NCBI RefSeq assembly: GCF_052324685.1
Contig: NC_135223.1
Coordinates: 21,054,428 to 21,118,427, forward strand
Direction of reading: 5' to 3'
Length of the DNA stretch: 64,000 nt
DNA from: Brachyhypopomus gauderio
Taxonomy: Eukaryota > Chordata > Actinopteri > Gymnotiformes > Hypopomidae
Positions 31,945 through 42,850 of the stretch are shown one piece after another (position 1 is the first letter of the stretch; each line of letters starts with the position of its first letter). The notes beneath the pieces are model-generated. The model saw only the letters and a list, made by a program, of their open reading frames with translations. It was not told the origin of the DNA and ran no database searches. A program made the translations under genes and the position numbers.

Positions 31945-34900
31945 AATGCAAATTTGGCCTCTTTTTTATTGTAAGTATGCTATTTATTATTATTGAACAT
32001 CGGGGTGGCATTTTTTTAATTAAATAATTACAGGCATTTGTTATTCATTAAAAAAGTATTAGTCGAACATTACCACAAACATTGTATGCCCAAAACATTT
32101 GGCTGGAATGTTTTGCTTGAGTTGGCTAGCCATCAAACACAGTGTATTAGGTACAACATGGACCTGCCCAGAACATATTAAGGAGCGTTTTGAATTGGCA
32201 TAAATTGTTTCTCTCTATTGAAAGTCTTTTAATTCAGAGCTGTATTTCCCCCACCAGGTGGTGTTTCATAAGATGTCCCCCAATGAGACTCTGTTTCTAG
32301 AGAGCACAAATAAAATCTACAAGGATGATATCTCCAGCAGCTCCTTTGTGAACTTCCAGATTTGGGACTTTCCTGGCCAGGTGGACTTCTTTGACCCCAC
32401 CTTTGATTATGAGATGATCTTCAGGGGAACTGGAGCCTTGATATTTGTTATTGATGCACAGGTAAAAAAGAAACCTCTTAAAACTGTTCTCTTTTAAAGA
32501 GATTAAAGATGAGGCACATCTACAGATGGATTTACATCTGGCCAAATAAAAGTATTTTTGTTAGAGAAGGTGATGTATATATGTTTACATACAAGTTTAT
32601 ATCAATGTTTTGACCCAACCAAGTCTTCCTTGGGTTTGTGAAACCAGACTAGCACCTGACTGCACGATTTCAACATTTCATATGTAAATATTACAGTGTT
32701 ACTTTGGACACTTGAAAATAATCCCCACTGGTTAATGAGCAAATGTTGAGGTTGTTGACTCGGGGCCATTGCCTCCTACAACATGGACACATGTTTGTAG
32801 TGCTAGAGCCCGTCTCAGCCATAGTCTCAGTGCCATGGGCTGATTGATGGCTGTCTTTGGCAAGCCATTTGTGATGCTACAAGCCTCCTTGCCCTGTTGA
32901 CTTTAAAAAGCTATTGGCTTTCTGTCTTGTACCTGCAAACCTTAAATGCTAACAAAGCACTGAACAGTTCATTTACACTGATGCTTCAGAATATCGTTAG
33001 CATATTCTCTCTCCAAATGCAAGTATAACGCTCGCTCTGTATCACCCTGAAAAACAGGACGGTGTCCCAACATTTCAGGTGTAGCTTGTTTAACAGCTCA
33101 AGTTTTAGGTGAAAGCCAAACGTAGGAATTTGTGAAGCTGTTTAGTTGATGTTAAAAATGCTATAGTTCCATTTAACCTTTTAAGATGCCAATTTTTTTA
33201 AGTTGCTTCACCATTGTGAGCCAAGATGATGGATCAAGATGGTAGTTGAACCATGGCTCAGACCGATTTTGAGTTAATCTAGAGTTCAGTCTTCTAGTCT
33301 TCAGGAACCGGTTTTTGTCTCTAACAAAGCCTGAGGCACTTCAAGTATGGATAGATAAAGCCGAGACATCTGACGGGGCTCTTGTGGCATTTCTGTTCAT
33401 TTGAGCTGGGGTTTTCATAACAGGTTTTGATTACTCAATCCATCTCGACATATCCATCTTATAAGCCATTAGACATCCCACTCGCATTCTTAAAAAATGA
33501 GAAGTAGCTCGTTCCTTGGCCAAAGTGTATCTCGTGTCTTCTCAGCTTCAGGCAATAACGGTACAATCCAGCATGTGACATTTATGCAATAGGGCAAAGT
33601 AGACAAGTACAGAAAAGAACAAATGATCGTTTAATTAATCTTTTAATGTTATAAAATATAAATATTCATGTGTAGCCATTCAAAAGAGCTGCTTGTTGGA
33701 GTAGTGCATGAAATACTGTGGAAATAGGCTACATTCTTCATGACCGCATGTTTGCCTCTTAAGTTTATAGCTTTCCCTTAGTCACAGGGAATTGCTGCCT
33801 CTTTGTTTGAAAAACACTACCTTCCGTATACTTAAGGTTCACCTCTGCTATGCATGTCATTCTGGGACATCTCCCTTGCACCGTGCTGTCTCTCTTTTTG
33901 TTCCCACATATCCAATAAACTGTGTGATTCAGGGAATATAGTTGCTCACATGGCTCTGTGACCGCTTGGTCTCTCCTAGGACGACTATGTGGAGGCTCTG
34001 GGCAGACTCCATCTCACAGTATCTCGGGCCTACAGAGTGAATCCTGAAATAAACTTTGAAGTGTTCATCCATAAAGTGGACGGCCTATCGGACGACCACA
34101 AGATTGAGACACAGAGGGACATTCACCAGAGGGCCAACGACGACCTAGCTGATGCCAGCTTGGAGAAACTGCATCTTAGGTAAACTTGAGCTTCCTGTCG
34201 TGGGTATACGAGGCGCCGTTTCTTCCAGAATCCCTGAGAGGAGTGACCTTTGTGTCTCATTGTTGAGGGTTTGGTGGTGTATGTTGTGTTCCTGTACATT
34301 CTGACGAAGGCACACTTCTGAAATTTTAAGCCAATCAAAGTTCTTCTCTAACAGCTTACAACCGTTTCATAAGATACGTGCTAATGTATAAATGAATTCA
34401 CCTATACGTATCTGCTGTACTGATTGATTGGACAGTGTTCTTTGTGTCACAAGCTTACTATTGAAGTTCACGGTTCAGAAATTTTTTTGTTTTTTTGATG
34501 TCATTGATGTCTTTTTCTGAGATGCACAGTATTTCACATAGACAGACTGAAAAGATCTGTGTGATTTTTACTTTGAGGGAAATACACAATTGCAATTTCA
34601 GACAATTCAATATTTTAAATAGTGTATGCTATAGCTACCTTTTAGCATCGTGCCTTGCCAAGAAGAGTTCACACAAAGATGGAAATATCTATTCCACACT
34701 AAGCTCACACATGAGTCGAAAAGAGATTGTTGTGGATTTGACATCATTGTGTGAAGGGCTTCAGTAGAATAAATGAGGAGTAAGGCATGTGTTTCCAGGA
34801 TCTGCTGGGAAAGGGAGTGGCAGACCTCCCGTCTTCCGCATAGTCCACTTAGCTCTGCCACATTCCCCGAGGCCCCTCTGGAGAAGCCCTGGCTGGGCAC

Positions 34901-36482
34901 AAACACACATCAGCCTCCTGCCATTCTTTATTTGCCCAGCCAAGTGCTGGGATTGTGTGTTGGGTGTTGCCACCAAACCTCCCAGAGTGCTTTTCCTACG
35001 GTTCCTCAGCCTCCGACATGCCAACTCTGCTGCCTGACCCTCTGGCCTGCTGGCATGTTCCATCATTCCTGCTTCTGCTTGGCACAAGTTTGATCTGGTG
35101 TAAGGGGCAGACTGTTCTACTTAATTGTGTTGTTGCAAGTTCCCTTGTGATGATGTAAGGAAACTTGTGTAGCATTCTGTGCACCTGTGATCTTCACCGT
35201 GATTTTTTAAAATTCTCTGTCTTTTACAGCTTCTATTTGACGAGTATCTACGATCACTCTATATTTGAGGCCTTTAGTAAAGTGGTTCAGAAACTCATCC
35301 CTCAGCTGCCCACCCTGGAGAACCTGCTCAACATCTTCATTTCTGTATGTGCTTTGTCATCTTCTAACATAACTGCCCTCGTTTTTCTCATAAAAATTTA
35401 TATATCAGACTATGTATATGCAAGTGTCCGTGTTATTGTGAGAAGATAATGAAACGAAAAGAGTCTGTGTTTCACTCGCAAAAAAAAAAATGGTGGCTTT
35501 TCCACATTTCTGAATCATGAGCATCTGTTTGTTTTTGTATTCGTATTGTGTTGATTGCTGACGTATCCTGTATTGAAATGGGTGTTGTGCATTATGTTCT
35601 TTTCTGTTCATTCCTGTGTCTCCACATGACAGAATTCAGGGATTGAGAAGGCCTTCCTGTTTGACGTAGTTAGTAAGATCTACATAGCCACAGACAGTTC
35701 ACCGGTGGACATGCAGTCCTATGAGCTGTGCTGTGATATGATCGATGTGGTCATTGACGTGTCCTGTATCTATGGGTAAGTGCGAATTCATGTATTATTC
35801 ACTATTGTGGTTTACCTTGCTTCATGTGTTTGAATGCTAACACTGCTTGGGCCATGTGCATTTTGTGTATAAAAATGTAACCACTCTTACTAACCTACAG
35901 TCTAATATTTCTTTATCCTACAGTGACTGATATTAAGGTGTGTCTGTTGTGTACTTTGGAACGTGGTGTCCATGTCCTGCTTTCTAACTCATTATTTTAA
36001 CTACACAGTTTAAAGGAAGATGGCAGTGGCAGTGCGTACGATAAGGAGTCGATGGCCATCATCAAACTCAATAACACCACTGTCCTCTACCTGAAAGAAG
36101 TCACCAAGTTCCTCGCTCTTGTCTGCATCCTGCGAGAGGAGAGTTTCGAACGCAAAGGTTCAAACTCATCTATACAGCAGTGAACGTTCCCAGTGCATTC
36201 AAGTTGTTTGTTCAATACTTTTAGAACAGTGGTCTAGTTTTTCCGATACGTTTTTCCGATACTTATTAACCTCGTTTTGATTATAAAATTCTGTGCTGTA
36301 TAATGAACCGTCCTCTTTGCCTTTCAGGCTTAATAGACTACAATTTTCACTGTTTCCGGAAAGCGATTCACGAGGTGTTTGAGGTGGGTGTCTCGACGCC
36401 GCGGTCTGGGCTGCCGCTGGCCGGCACGCCCTGCATGATGAAGGCGCTCGCCCTGAACGGGACGCCCAGGAGCACGGTGTAG
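31379..36482 (+). CDS. rragc: Ras-related GTP-binding protein C (RagC), seven coding exons
   Basis: RagC pairs with RagA or RagB on the lysosome, is anchored by Ragulator, and recruits mTORC1 when amino acids are plentiful. Exons: 31379-31558, 32258-32461, 33980-34179, 35230-35344, 35633-35775, 36009-36157 and 36328-36482. Their phases (0, 0, 2, 0, 2, 1) join to 1146 nt, 381 residues (human 399). The N-terminus ([11 protein letters not shown]) is of RagC and not RagD type. GTPase motifs: P-loop GLRRSGKS at residues 49-56, DFPGQ at 97-101, HKVD at 159-162. The second half is the roadblock-like dimerisation domain ([33 protein letters not shown]), ending [15 protein letters not shown] and the tail LNGTPRSTV. 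Only the short acidic N-terminal insert and the C-terminal tail differ much from the human protein. The exon 6 donor (gttcaa) is unusual. Confidence 0.97.
31898..31940. repeat. (AT)n microsatellite in rragc intron 1
   Basis: AT run of about 43 bp. Confidence 0.9.
32258..32461 (+). CDS. rragc: rragc coding exon 2
   Basis: Residues 61-128. It contains the switch I region ([11 protein letters not shown]) and DFPGQ. The acceptor is cccaccag and the donor gtaaaa. Confidence 0.97.
33980..34179 (+). CDS. rragc: rragc coding exon 3
   Basis: Residues 129-194 plus two bases. It contains [20 protein letters not shown] with the base-specificity HKVD motif. The donor is gtaaac. Confidence 0.97.
35230..35344 (+). 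CDS. rragc: rragc coding exon 4
   Basis: Residues 195-233, [20 protein letters not shown] to NIFIS. The acceptor is cttttacag and the donor gtatgt. Confidence 0.97.
35633..35775 (+). CDS. rragc: rragc coding exon 5
   Basis: Residues 234-280 plus two bases, [20 protein letters not shown] onwards. The donor is gtaagt. Confidence 0.97.
36009..36157 (+). CDS. rragc: rragc coding exon 6
   Basis: Residues 281-330 plus one base, [20 protein letters not shown] to ESFERK. The donor gttcaa lacks the usual purine at +3 and G at +5, yet it is the only position that joins in phase to exon 7. Confidence 0.93.
36328..36482 (+). CDS. rragc: rragc coding exon 7 with stop codon
   Basis: Residues 331-381. 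It starts [20 protein letters not shown] and continues with a fish-specific tail that ends in NGTPRSTV before TAG at 36480-36482. Confidence 0.95.
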
Positions 36483-38589
36483 ACGCCACGCGGCCCGGCG
36501 GGGGGGTGCAGAATCACACGGACGCAGGAGGCAGCTCGAACACGGCAAAGACAGTAAGCGGGAGGCACGGCGGCGTGCCGGCCCCTTCTCTCTGCTCCCG
36601 CAAGCCTTAGACCCTGGAGAGACGGGACTCCATCCCACCAAACCCCCCGCGATGGGGCACACGCTGCAGCCTCGGGGGGGGCATCGCTAAGCTACAATAG
36701 GACAGATGGGAAGATGTATGAAGAGAGGCGGGAACCACAGCCCTCTTTGTGCGAGCAAAGGCATTAATGTACTGTCCGGGAAGACTGACCGCAGCGCACG
36801 AAGAGCGCCCTGACTCTCTGTGCAAGCACTCTTCACTCCGAGACTTACCTGGCCAACACGCATTGCGCAAAAATTAAAAAACCACTGTACTGTTTTGCTG
36901 CTAGTCACAAGAGGTGATGGAGTGGGGCCCCTCGTTTAATCCTCAGCAGTTGTAGCAGAGACTGTGGGATGATGCTAGACCCTGTGCACCCGTTTGACTA
37001 GTCTGGCCAAGTATACACACATATGAAGCCTCATGTAGAGCTGACCTGCTTACAAACTCACATAATCCTATTGCCCTTACTGTTGATGCTTTGAGGGTTT
37101 CTAAGGAGGGAATGGACTGAAATGATCGTGTGGCGTGTGTGTGTATGTATGTATTTAGGTGAGTACTGAGTCAGGTGTAGGATTCTCACAGATATTGTGA
37201 CCTTACACAGGGGTGCTCAACAAAAACACAAGTTAATTTAAGTTTTTTGTGTGATTATGGAGTTCTAAATGGAAACGAACAGTTCTTGGTGTCCCAGTAC
37301 ATGCCGTAGGAACCCGTGGAGGGGGCAGCGGTGTGATTTGTCAAAATGTTCACAAAACAATGGGAACATTTGTGATGTCAGTGCACTCAAAACAAATATT
37401 GATTTCATGTGTGTTTGGGATGCAGTGAACATGCCCCTTAATTTTAGTTTCTTAATTTCAAAATGAAGCGTTTATTTCTGTCGACTCTGATCAATTGTGT
37501 AGCCTTAGTCTCACAATGTGAATGTGCTAAGTGTTGCAGAAAGACATAATTGTAGAGTTATGCTGTAGGACACTGTGACTGTGCTCGTGTCTTTTAGTTG
37601 CTTAGACTCCGAGACCTTAGTTACCGCATCCTTCGCACATGGCTGTTTAAGACAGAATGACCTTTAGAAAAATGACATTCCGAAGATTTGGTGCCCGAAT
37701 GTTTGTGTTGACTTTGGTATTCTCTTTCTTCACAGAATTGCCAATATTAATCTTGGCTTGGAAAAGTAACCATGGAGAAAGTACCATTGCACAAATCATA
37801 GGGTTCGGTATTTCATGTTCTCAATTATTTGTCCATTCCAGGCATGTGTGCAGCGTCCTTCCAGGTTGTCATATTCAGCAAAACATTTTGTATGTAATTG
37901 TAGGGGTATATGCGCTAACTCAATATGAATGAAATCGGAGAAGGAAAACCACCACATTTCTGATTTAACCATTAACTGGGATGTCTAGGTTTCCTGTGAT
38001 TCTTGCTTCTCGGACTGCATATAAAGTTACGTCTGTCTTCTGTTCTGCCAAAGATTTTCTGCCATTCACAAGAAATAAAACATACACAACTGAAATATCA
38101 CCGACTTCTTCGCTGTACATACCTTGTGAGAAGTAGTAAGATTGTGCAGTTAATAATCCCATGTTGTGCAACACCATATTCTTAATTAAAATGATGGTAT
38201 GAAGTATATTTTAACCCTTCTAGACAGAACTGGCCATCCTGTTGTAGCAGGATTAAGTTAAGTGGTGTTCATTATTCATTTAAGAGAGAATGGTGATGTA
38301 AATGAAACCCATCAGTGATCTGAGTTGATGTGATGGACTAGTATTCTTCAGCTGGAGGGATGCTTCCTTAGTGAGGAGCATCACCCTTTATTAAGACCTG
38401 CATGCTCTTCTACCAAACCAAAACTGAGTTGACACCTCTGATTGTGGTTAGGCCACTGATGCAGGAAACACACCTAAGCAGAGAGTAAGTTGTTTCATTA
38501 TTTGGTAGTATAATGTTTTTAATTTGAGCTTTTTCTTAAGAAGAAATATTGTACTTTGTTTGGTGTCTTGACAAACCATGTGGACCATA
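36483..38589. other. rragc 3' UTR and flanking sequence
   Basis: No coding exon was recognised. An AATAAA at 38074-38079 could end a 1.6-kb 3' UTR, but the true end cannot be fixed from sequence. Confidence 0.4.
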
Positions 38590-39857
38590 TACAGTGGATA
38601 CAGAAACTATTCAGACCCTTTGCTGTGAACTCGTATTTAACTCACATGCTGACCATTTCTTCAGATCCTCCTTGAGAAGGTTCTACTCCTTCATAAGCGT
38701 CCAGCTGCAATTAATTACACTACTTGTACTTGATTAGGAAAAGCACACACCTAAGACCTCACAGTTCACAGCGTAGATGAAAATCATGAGGTCAAAGCAA
38801 TGGCTCGAGCTCAGAGACAGAATTGTGGCAAAGCATAGATCTGGCCAAGGTTACAAAGGAATTTCTACAGCGTTCAAGGTTCCTAAGAGCACCTCCATAG
38901 TCCTTAAATGGAAGAAGTTTGGGACGACCAGAGCTCTTCCTAGACCTGGCCATCCAACCAAACTGAGGAATCGAGGGAGAAGAGCCTTGGTGAGAGAGGT
39001 AAAGAAGAACCCAAAGATCACTGTGTCTGAGCTCCAGAGATGCAGTAGAGAGATGCGGAAGCTTCTCAGTGCAAGACATAAAACCCTGTTTAGAGTTTGT
39101 CAAAAAACCCAATATATGAGGAATAAGATTATCTGGTCTGATGAAACAAAGATTGAACTTTTTGGTGTTAATTCGGTACATGTGGAGAAACCCAGGCACT
39201 GCTCATCACCTGCCCAATACAATCCCAACAGTGAAACATGGTGATGGCAGCATCATGCTATGGGGATGTTTTTCAGCTGCAGGGACAGGACGACTGGTTG
39301 CAATTGAAGGAAAGATGAATGTGGCCACGTTCAGATATCCTGGAAGAAAACCTCTTCCAGAGTGCTCTGGACCTCAGACTGGGCCAAAGGTTCATCTTCC
39401 AACAAAACAATGACCCTAAGCACACAGCTAAAATAACAAAGCAGTGGCTTTGGAACAACTCTGTGACCATTCTTGACTGACCCAGCCAGAGCCCTGACCT
39501 AAACCCAATTCAGCATTTCTGGAGAGACCTGAAAATGGCAGTCCACCAGCGTTCACCATCCAACCTGATGGAACTGGAGAGGATACACAAAATCAGGTGT
39601 GAAAAACTTGACTCATGGTTGTACTAGATCAAAAGGTGCTTCTAATCAAAACTGAGCAAAGGGTCTGAACGTTTATGACCACATATTTCGTTTCTTTTTT
39701 AATACATTTGCAAAAACTTTTACATTTGTTTTTGTCTAGATGGGTTGCTGAGTGTACTTTTAATGAGAAATAAAATGAACTTTTATGATTTTAGCAAATG
39801 GCTGCAATGAAACTGAAACATTTAAAAAGGATCTGAATACTTTTCGTACCCACTGTA
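38590..39857 (+). mobile_element. Tc1-like transposon, internally deleted
   Basis: The inverted ends tacagtggatacagaaac and the complement of gtacccactgta lie at TA dinucleotides, the Tc1/mariner target. Between them a Tc1 transposase is recognisable: the N-terminal paired-like helices (KHRSGQGYKGISTAFKVPKS), then [11 protein letters not shown] around the second Asp, [19 protein letters not shown], and a broken version of the SPDLNPI region. Frameshifts, stops and a deletion between the DNA-binding part and the catalytic part make it dead. Its length of 1.27 kb, against about 1.6 kb for intact copies, fits the deletion. Confidence 0.92.
38777..39475 (+). pseudogene. Tc1 transposase pseudogene
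   Basis: The coding remnant of the surrounding element runs in at least two frames. The first frame (38777-39244) holds the DNA-binding region and the start of the DDE domain. The second (39141-39413) holds the middle of the DDE domain. Stops follow before the last catalytic acid. Confidence 0.88.
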
Positions 39858-42539
39858 GTCTTATGCTAAATATGAATTATTTTTTCTATTAGGCATATTT
39901 AAGTGATGGAGCAGGTTAACATTTCTCTTAAAATGTCAAAGCCTACCTCTAAAATGTAAAGTTTAATTTTCACTTATCAGGAATTAGTCTGCAGGCATGG
40001 TGTTTCCACTTTCCTTGGTATCGCTTTCTCATACTTTACATACTTGCAAGTATACTAGAACAAAGAACTATGGGCGATCAATTCTGAAAGCATATTTGGA
40101 TTCAGCTTGCAAAAATACTTAAATAGATATGAGACATCTGTTTGCAATTGTAGTAGTAAGGAAGGAAAAGGCCATCAGTGAACATCCTGAATTGTTTGAA
40201 TTGTTCACATCATTTAATGTGGCATTCCGATCATAAGATGACAGGGATGCCAAAATGCCTTCCAGCTGTTGTCATGACTCATTATAACAAGCAGGCAAAG
40301 CAGTTAAATCCCACTTCCACACAATTTAGATGCAATGACACTGACAGAATTTTATCCACTTCATTAAGCTACTAATTTCTGGTAAATATTCAGCAATAGT
40401 CATCTAAATGGCTTCCTGCTGGCCTGAAGTAGCACACTGGTTCAGCACTAATTGTTGAGCCTACAATTGTGTTTTTGGTTTAGAATTACTAGTGTCTTAC
40501 CAAAGCATGTATAGGATCTACTTTAAACCTTTACTGATGTGTTCGGTCAACTAAATTACATTGGAAGCAATGGAAAAACATTTAAGTACATTTGGTCTTC
40601 TATGAAGTTATCCACCGAGCTATTTTAAAATGCTCTGGGTCTTGCATTTGAAAATTTATTATTTATGTAAATGTTTAGTTGTCAGAATCGAAATGTGAGC
40701 TCTGTAAACTTGCATACAAACTATGTTTCATTTTGAAAGAGCTTTCTGATGTATACAGAAATAAGATCTACTTATTTGTGGAGGCCAGATTCATAGATCT
40801 TGGCCTACACAATTAAAATGTACACTTCCTGGGCTTTAAATGGTAGATGTCTTTAGTAAACCCTAATTCTGTAATGTCTACAGTCAATATGGTTCATCAC
40901 GTCTTTCTGTGTTTCTTTGTTGTCTCGGCACATAAATCAAACTGATTTCTCAGTGGAGGTCGAGCACACCACTAATGTTCCAGAGAGCGTTTCTCACCTG
41001 TTTCCACTTGACAGTATAAGGCAGAATAGATGTTCTTGATAAATGTAATTTATGATTTAAAGCCTCAATCAGCAGCCAGCACTGAAGGCCATAATTCAGG
41101 TAATACCAGCAGTCCCGCTAAAACATGCGCTATGTGTTTATCAAGTCTGCTACCTCAGAGCTGTTCTTTGGTTGGCCGCTGTCCTGTTTTAGTTCTTCTT
41201 GATTTGGCCTTTTGAATAACATATTTCAAAGGGTATACATTTAGTGAATTTATTTTGTTTTTTAAATAACAAATTAATATTATTTTATTTATTGCAGTCA
41301 GCATATTTTTAATATAGATACTTAAATATAAGTACCTGTAGTGGGAAATAGCTCAAAGTAAAGAGAAAAACAGGTATATACACTATGGAATGGATAAAGA
41401 GAGGGAAGTGTGGTATTATCAACCAGACTAATGAGAAGCTGTAATGAATTTCAGCTAGTTTAAGTGTGTTTTTGTAGCCACTAGATGGAGTCAGTGCTCC
41501 TGATTTGGCACATTTTGGGCCCCTCTGAAACACGGTTCTTCATTTACCTAGTCTCTGTGGTGGCAGACACGCGAATGAAATGTTAACATCACACAGTTGT
41601 ACAATGGGGGGATCAGCAAGATGTACAACTGTAATTTGGCTGAATAGCAGTCCTTGAAATTGCCTTGCTTTATCAAAACTGCAGACGCAGTCCCCAGTCT
41701 CTCCTCTCTCACAGACATTAATGACCAATGGCTAATAAACAGAAATACACTGCCTGCATCTTAGCTTTGTCTGAGCAGGATTGTTTATTTTTTTAAATAA
41801 CATAATATACATCAATATTTTCAATAGCATTATGAATGAGGTCAGTGAGCTGTTAAGGTAGAGTCTGTGATCACTTTGTGATAAGATTCTGTTTCCTGAA
41901 TTTAAATAGCACAGAGAATAAACACATTAATAATGTAAGTGCCATATTTAGGTATGTTTTTGTGATTGCTGTTGTACTGATTGGGTTTGCGCTATGGCCA
42001 ATGTGAGTTTGCATTTTCTCTTGATATGTATCTCGAAAGGACAATTTGTACGAAATGGCAAAACCAGACAAACTAATCCAAAGCTCAGTTCTAGATATTT
42101 GTGGAGAAATGTGAAAATCTCTCAATTTTACATTTATGTGAAGGGATGTGGTGGTGGGTGGAGTGTATCCTGGCAAGTGTGTGTGTGTGTGTGTGTGTGT
42201 GGGGGGGGGGGGATCATGATCATTCATTCATATCTGTTATTACTTTTTCATATTCTAATGAGCATAATTCTACGAAGAGAAGGAGCTGCTCCTGGTCATC
42301 TCAGGCCCTGACGAGAGTTGGTCAGGGACGGCCTGGCTGTGGGTGTGTAGGCAGTAGCCCTGCCTCAGTCTGGACCCCCGCCTTCATTAGTCCACACGTA
42401 GGTCCACGGGGCCGAGCGTCACACCGCCCTCTATATGAGAGCAAAGTGACAATAAGACAGACGGTAAGAAGAGAGGGATAAACAGAAGGAAAGAAGGAGG
42501 GAGGGAGGGAGAGAGAGAGCAGCAGTCTCCTGCATTTTT

Positions 42540-42850
42540 GCCCGGGCACCATCAGAGCGTGTCAGGTTGGGGCACCCAGCCAGCAGTCAGCCAGTGGGGC
42601 AGCACAGGAGGGACCGGCACTAAAAGAGCAGCGACAGACGTGCGGCCCAGGCCGGGCGGGCCTCGCTGGGACGGTGGGCTGGGCGGGAGCGCCCCTCCCT
42701 CATCCCCTCACCCCTCGGGCACGCTTGTTTAAACTTAATGGAACACGATGGAGAAGGACTGGATAATGGCTAGCGCAAGCATGTCCTGTTCCCCTTGCCT
42801 GAACCCGTCCGCACTCGTGCACCCGGGCCCGGCCCCGCTCAGCCGTCCCT
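42540..42850. other. GC-rich, CpG-containing island
   Basis: Locally much richer in G+C than its surroundings, with many CpG. No open frame of a known family was seen. It may be a distal regulatory element or an unannotated promoter. Confidence 0.3.

Noticed and set aside
36199-36908. Several minus-strand open frames around the end of rragc
   Set aside because: Antisense to rragc exon 7 and its GC-rich 3' UTR, with no signatures of their own.
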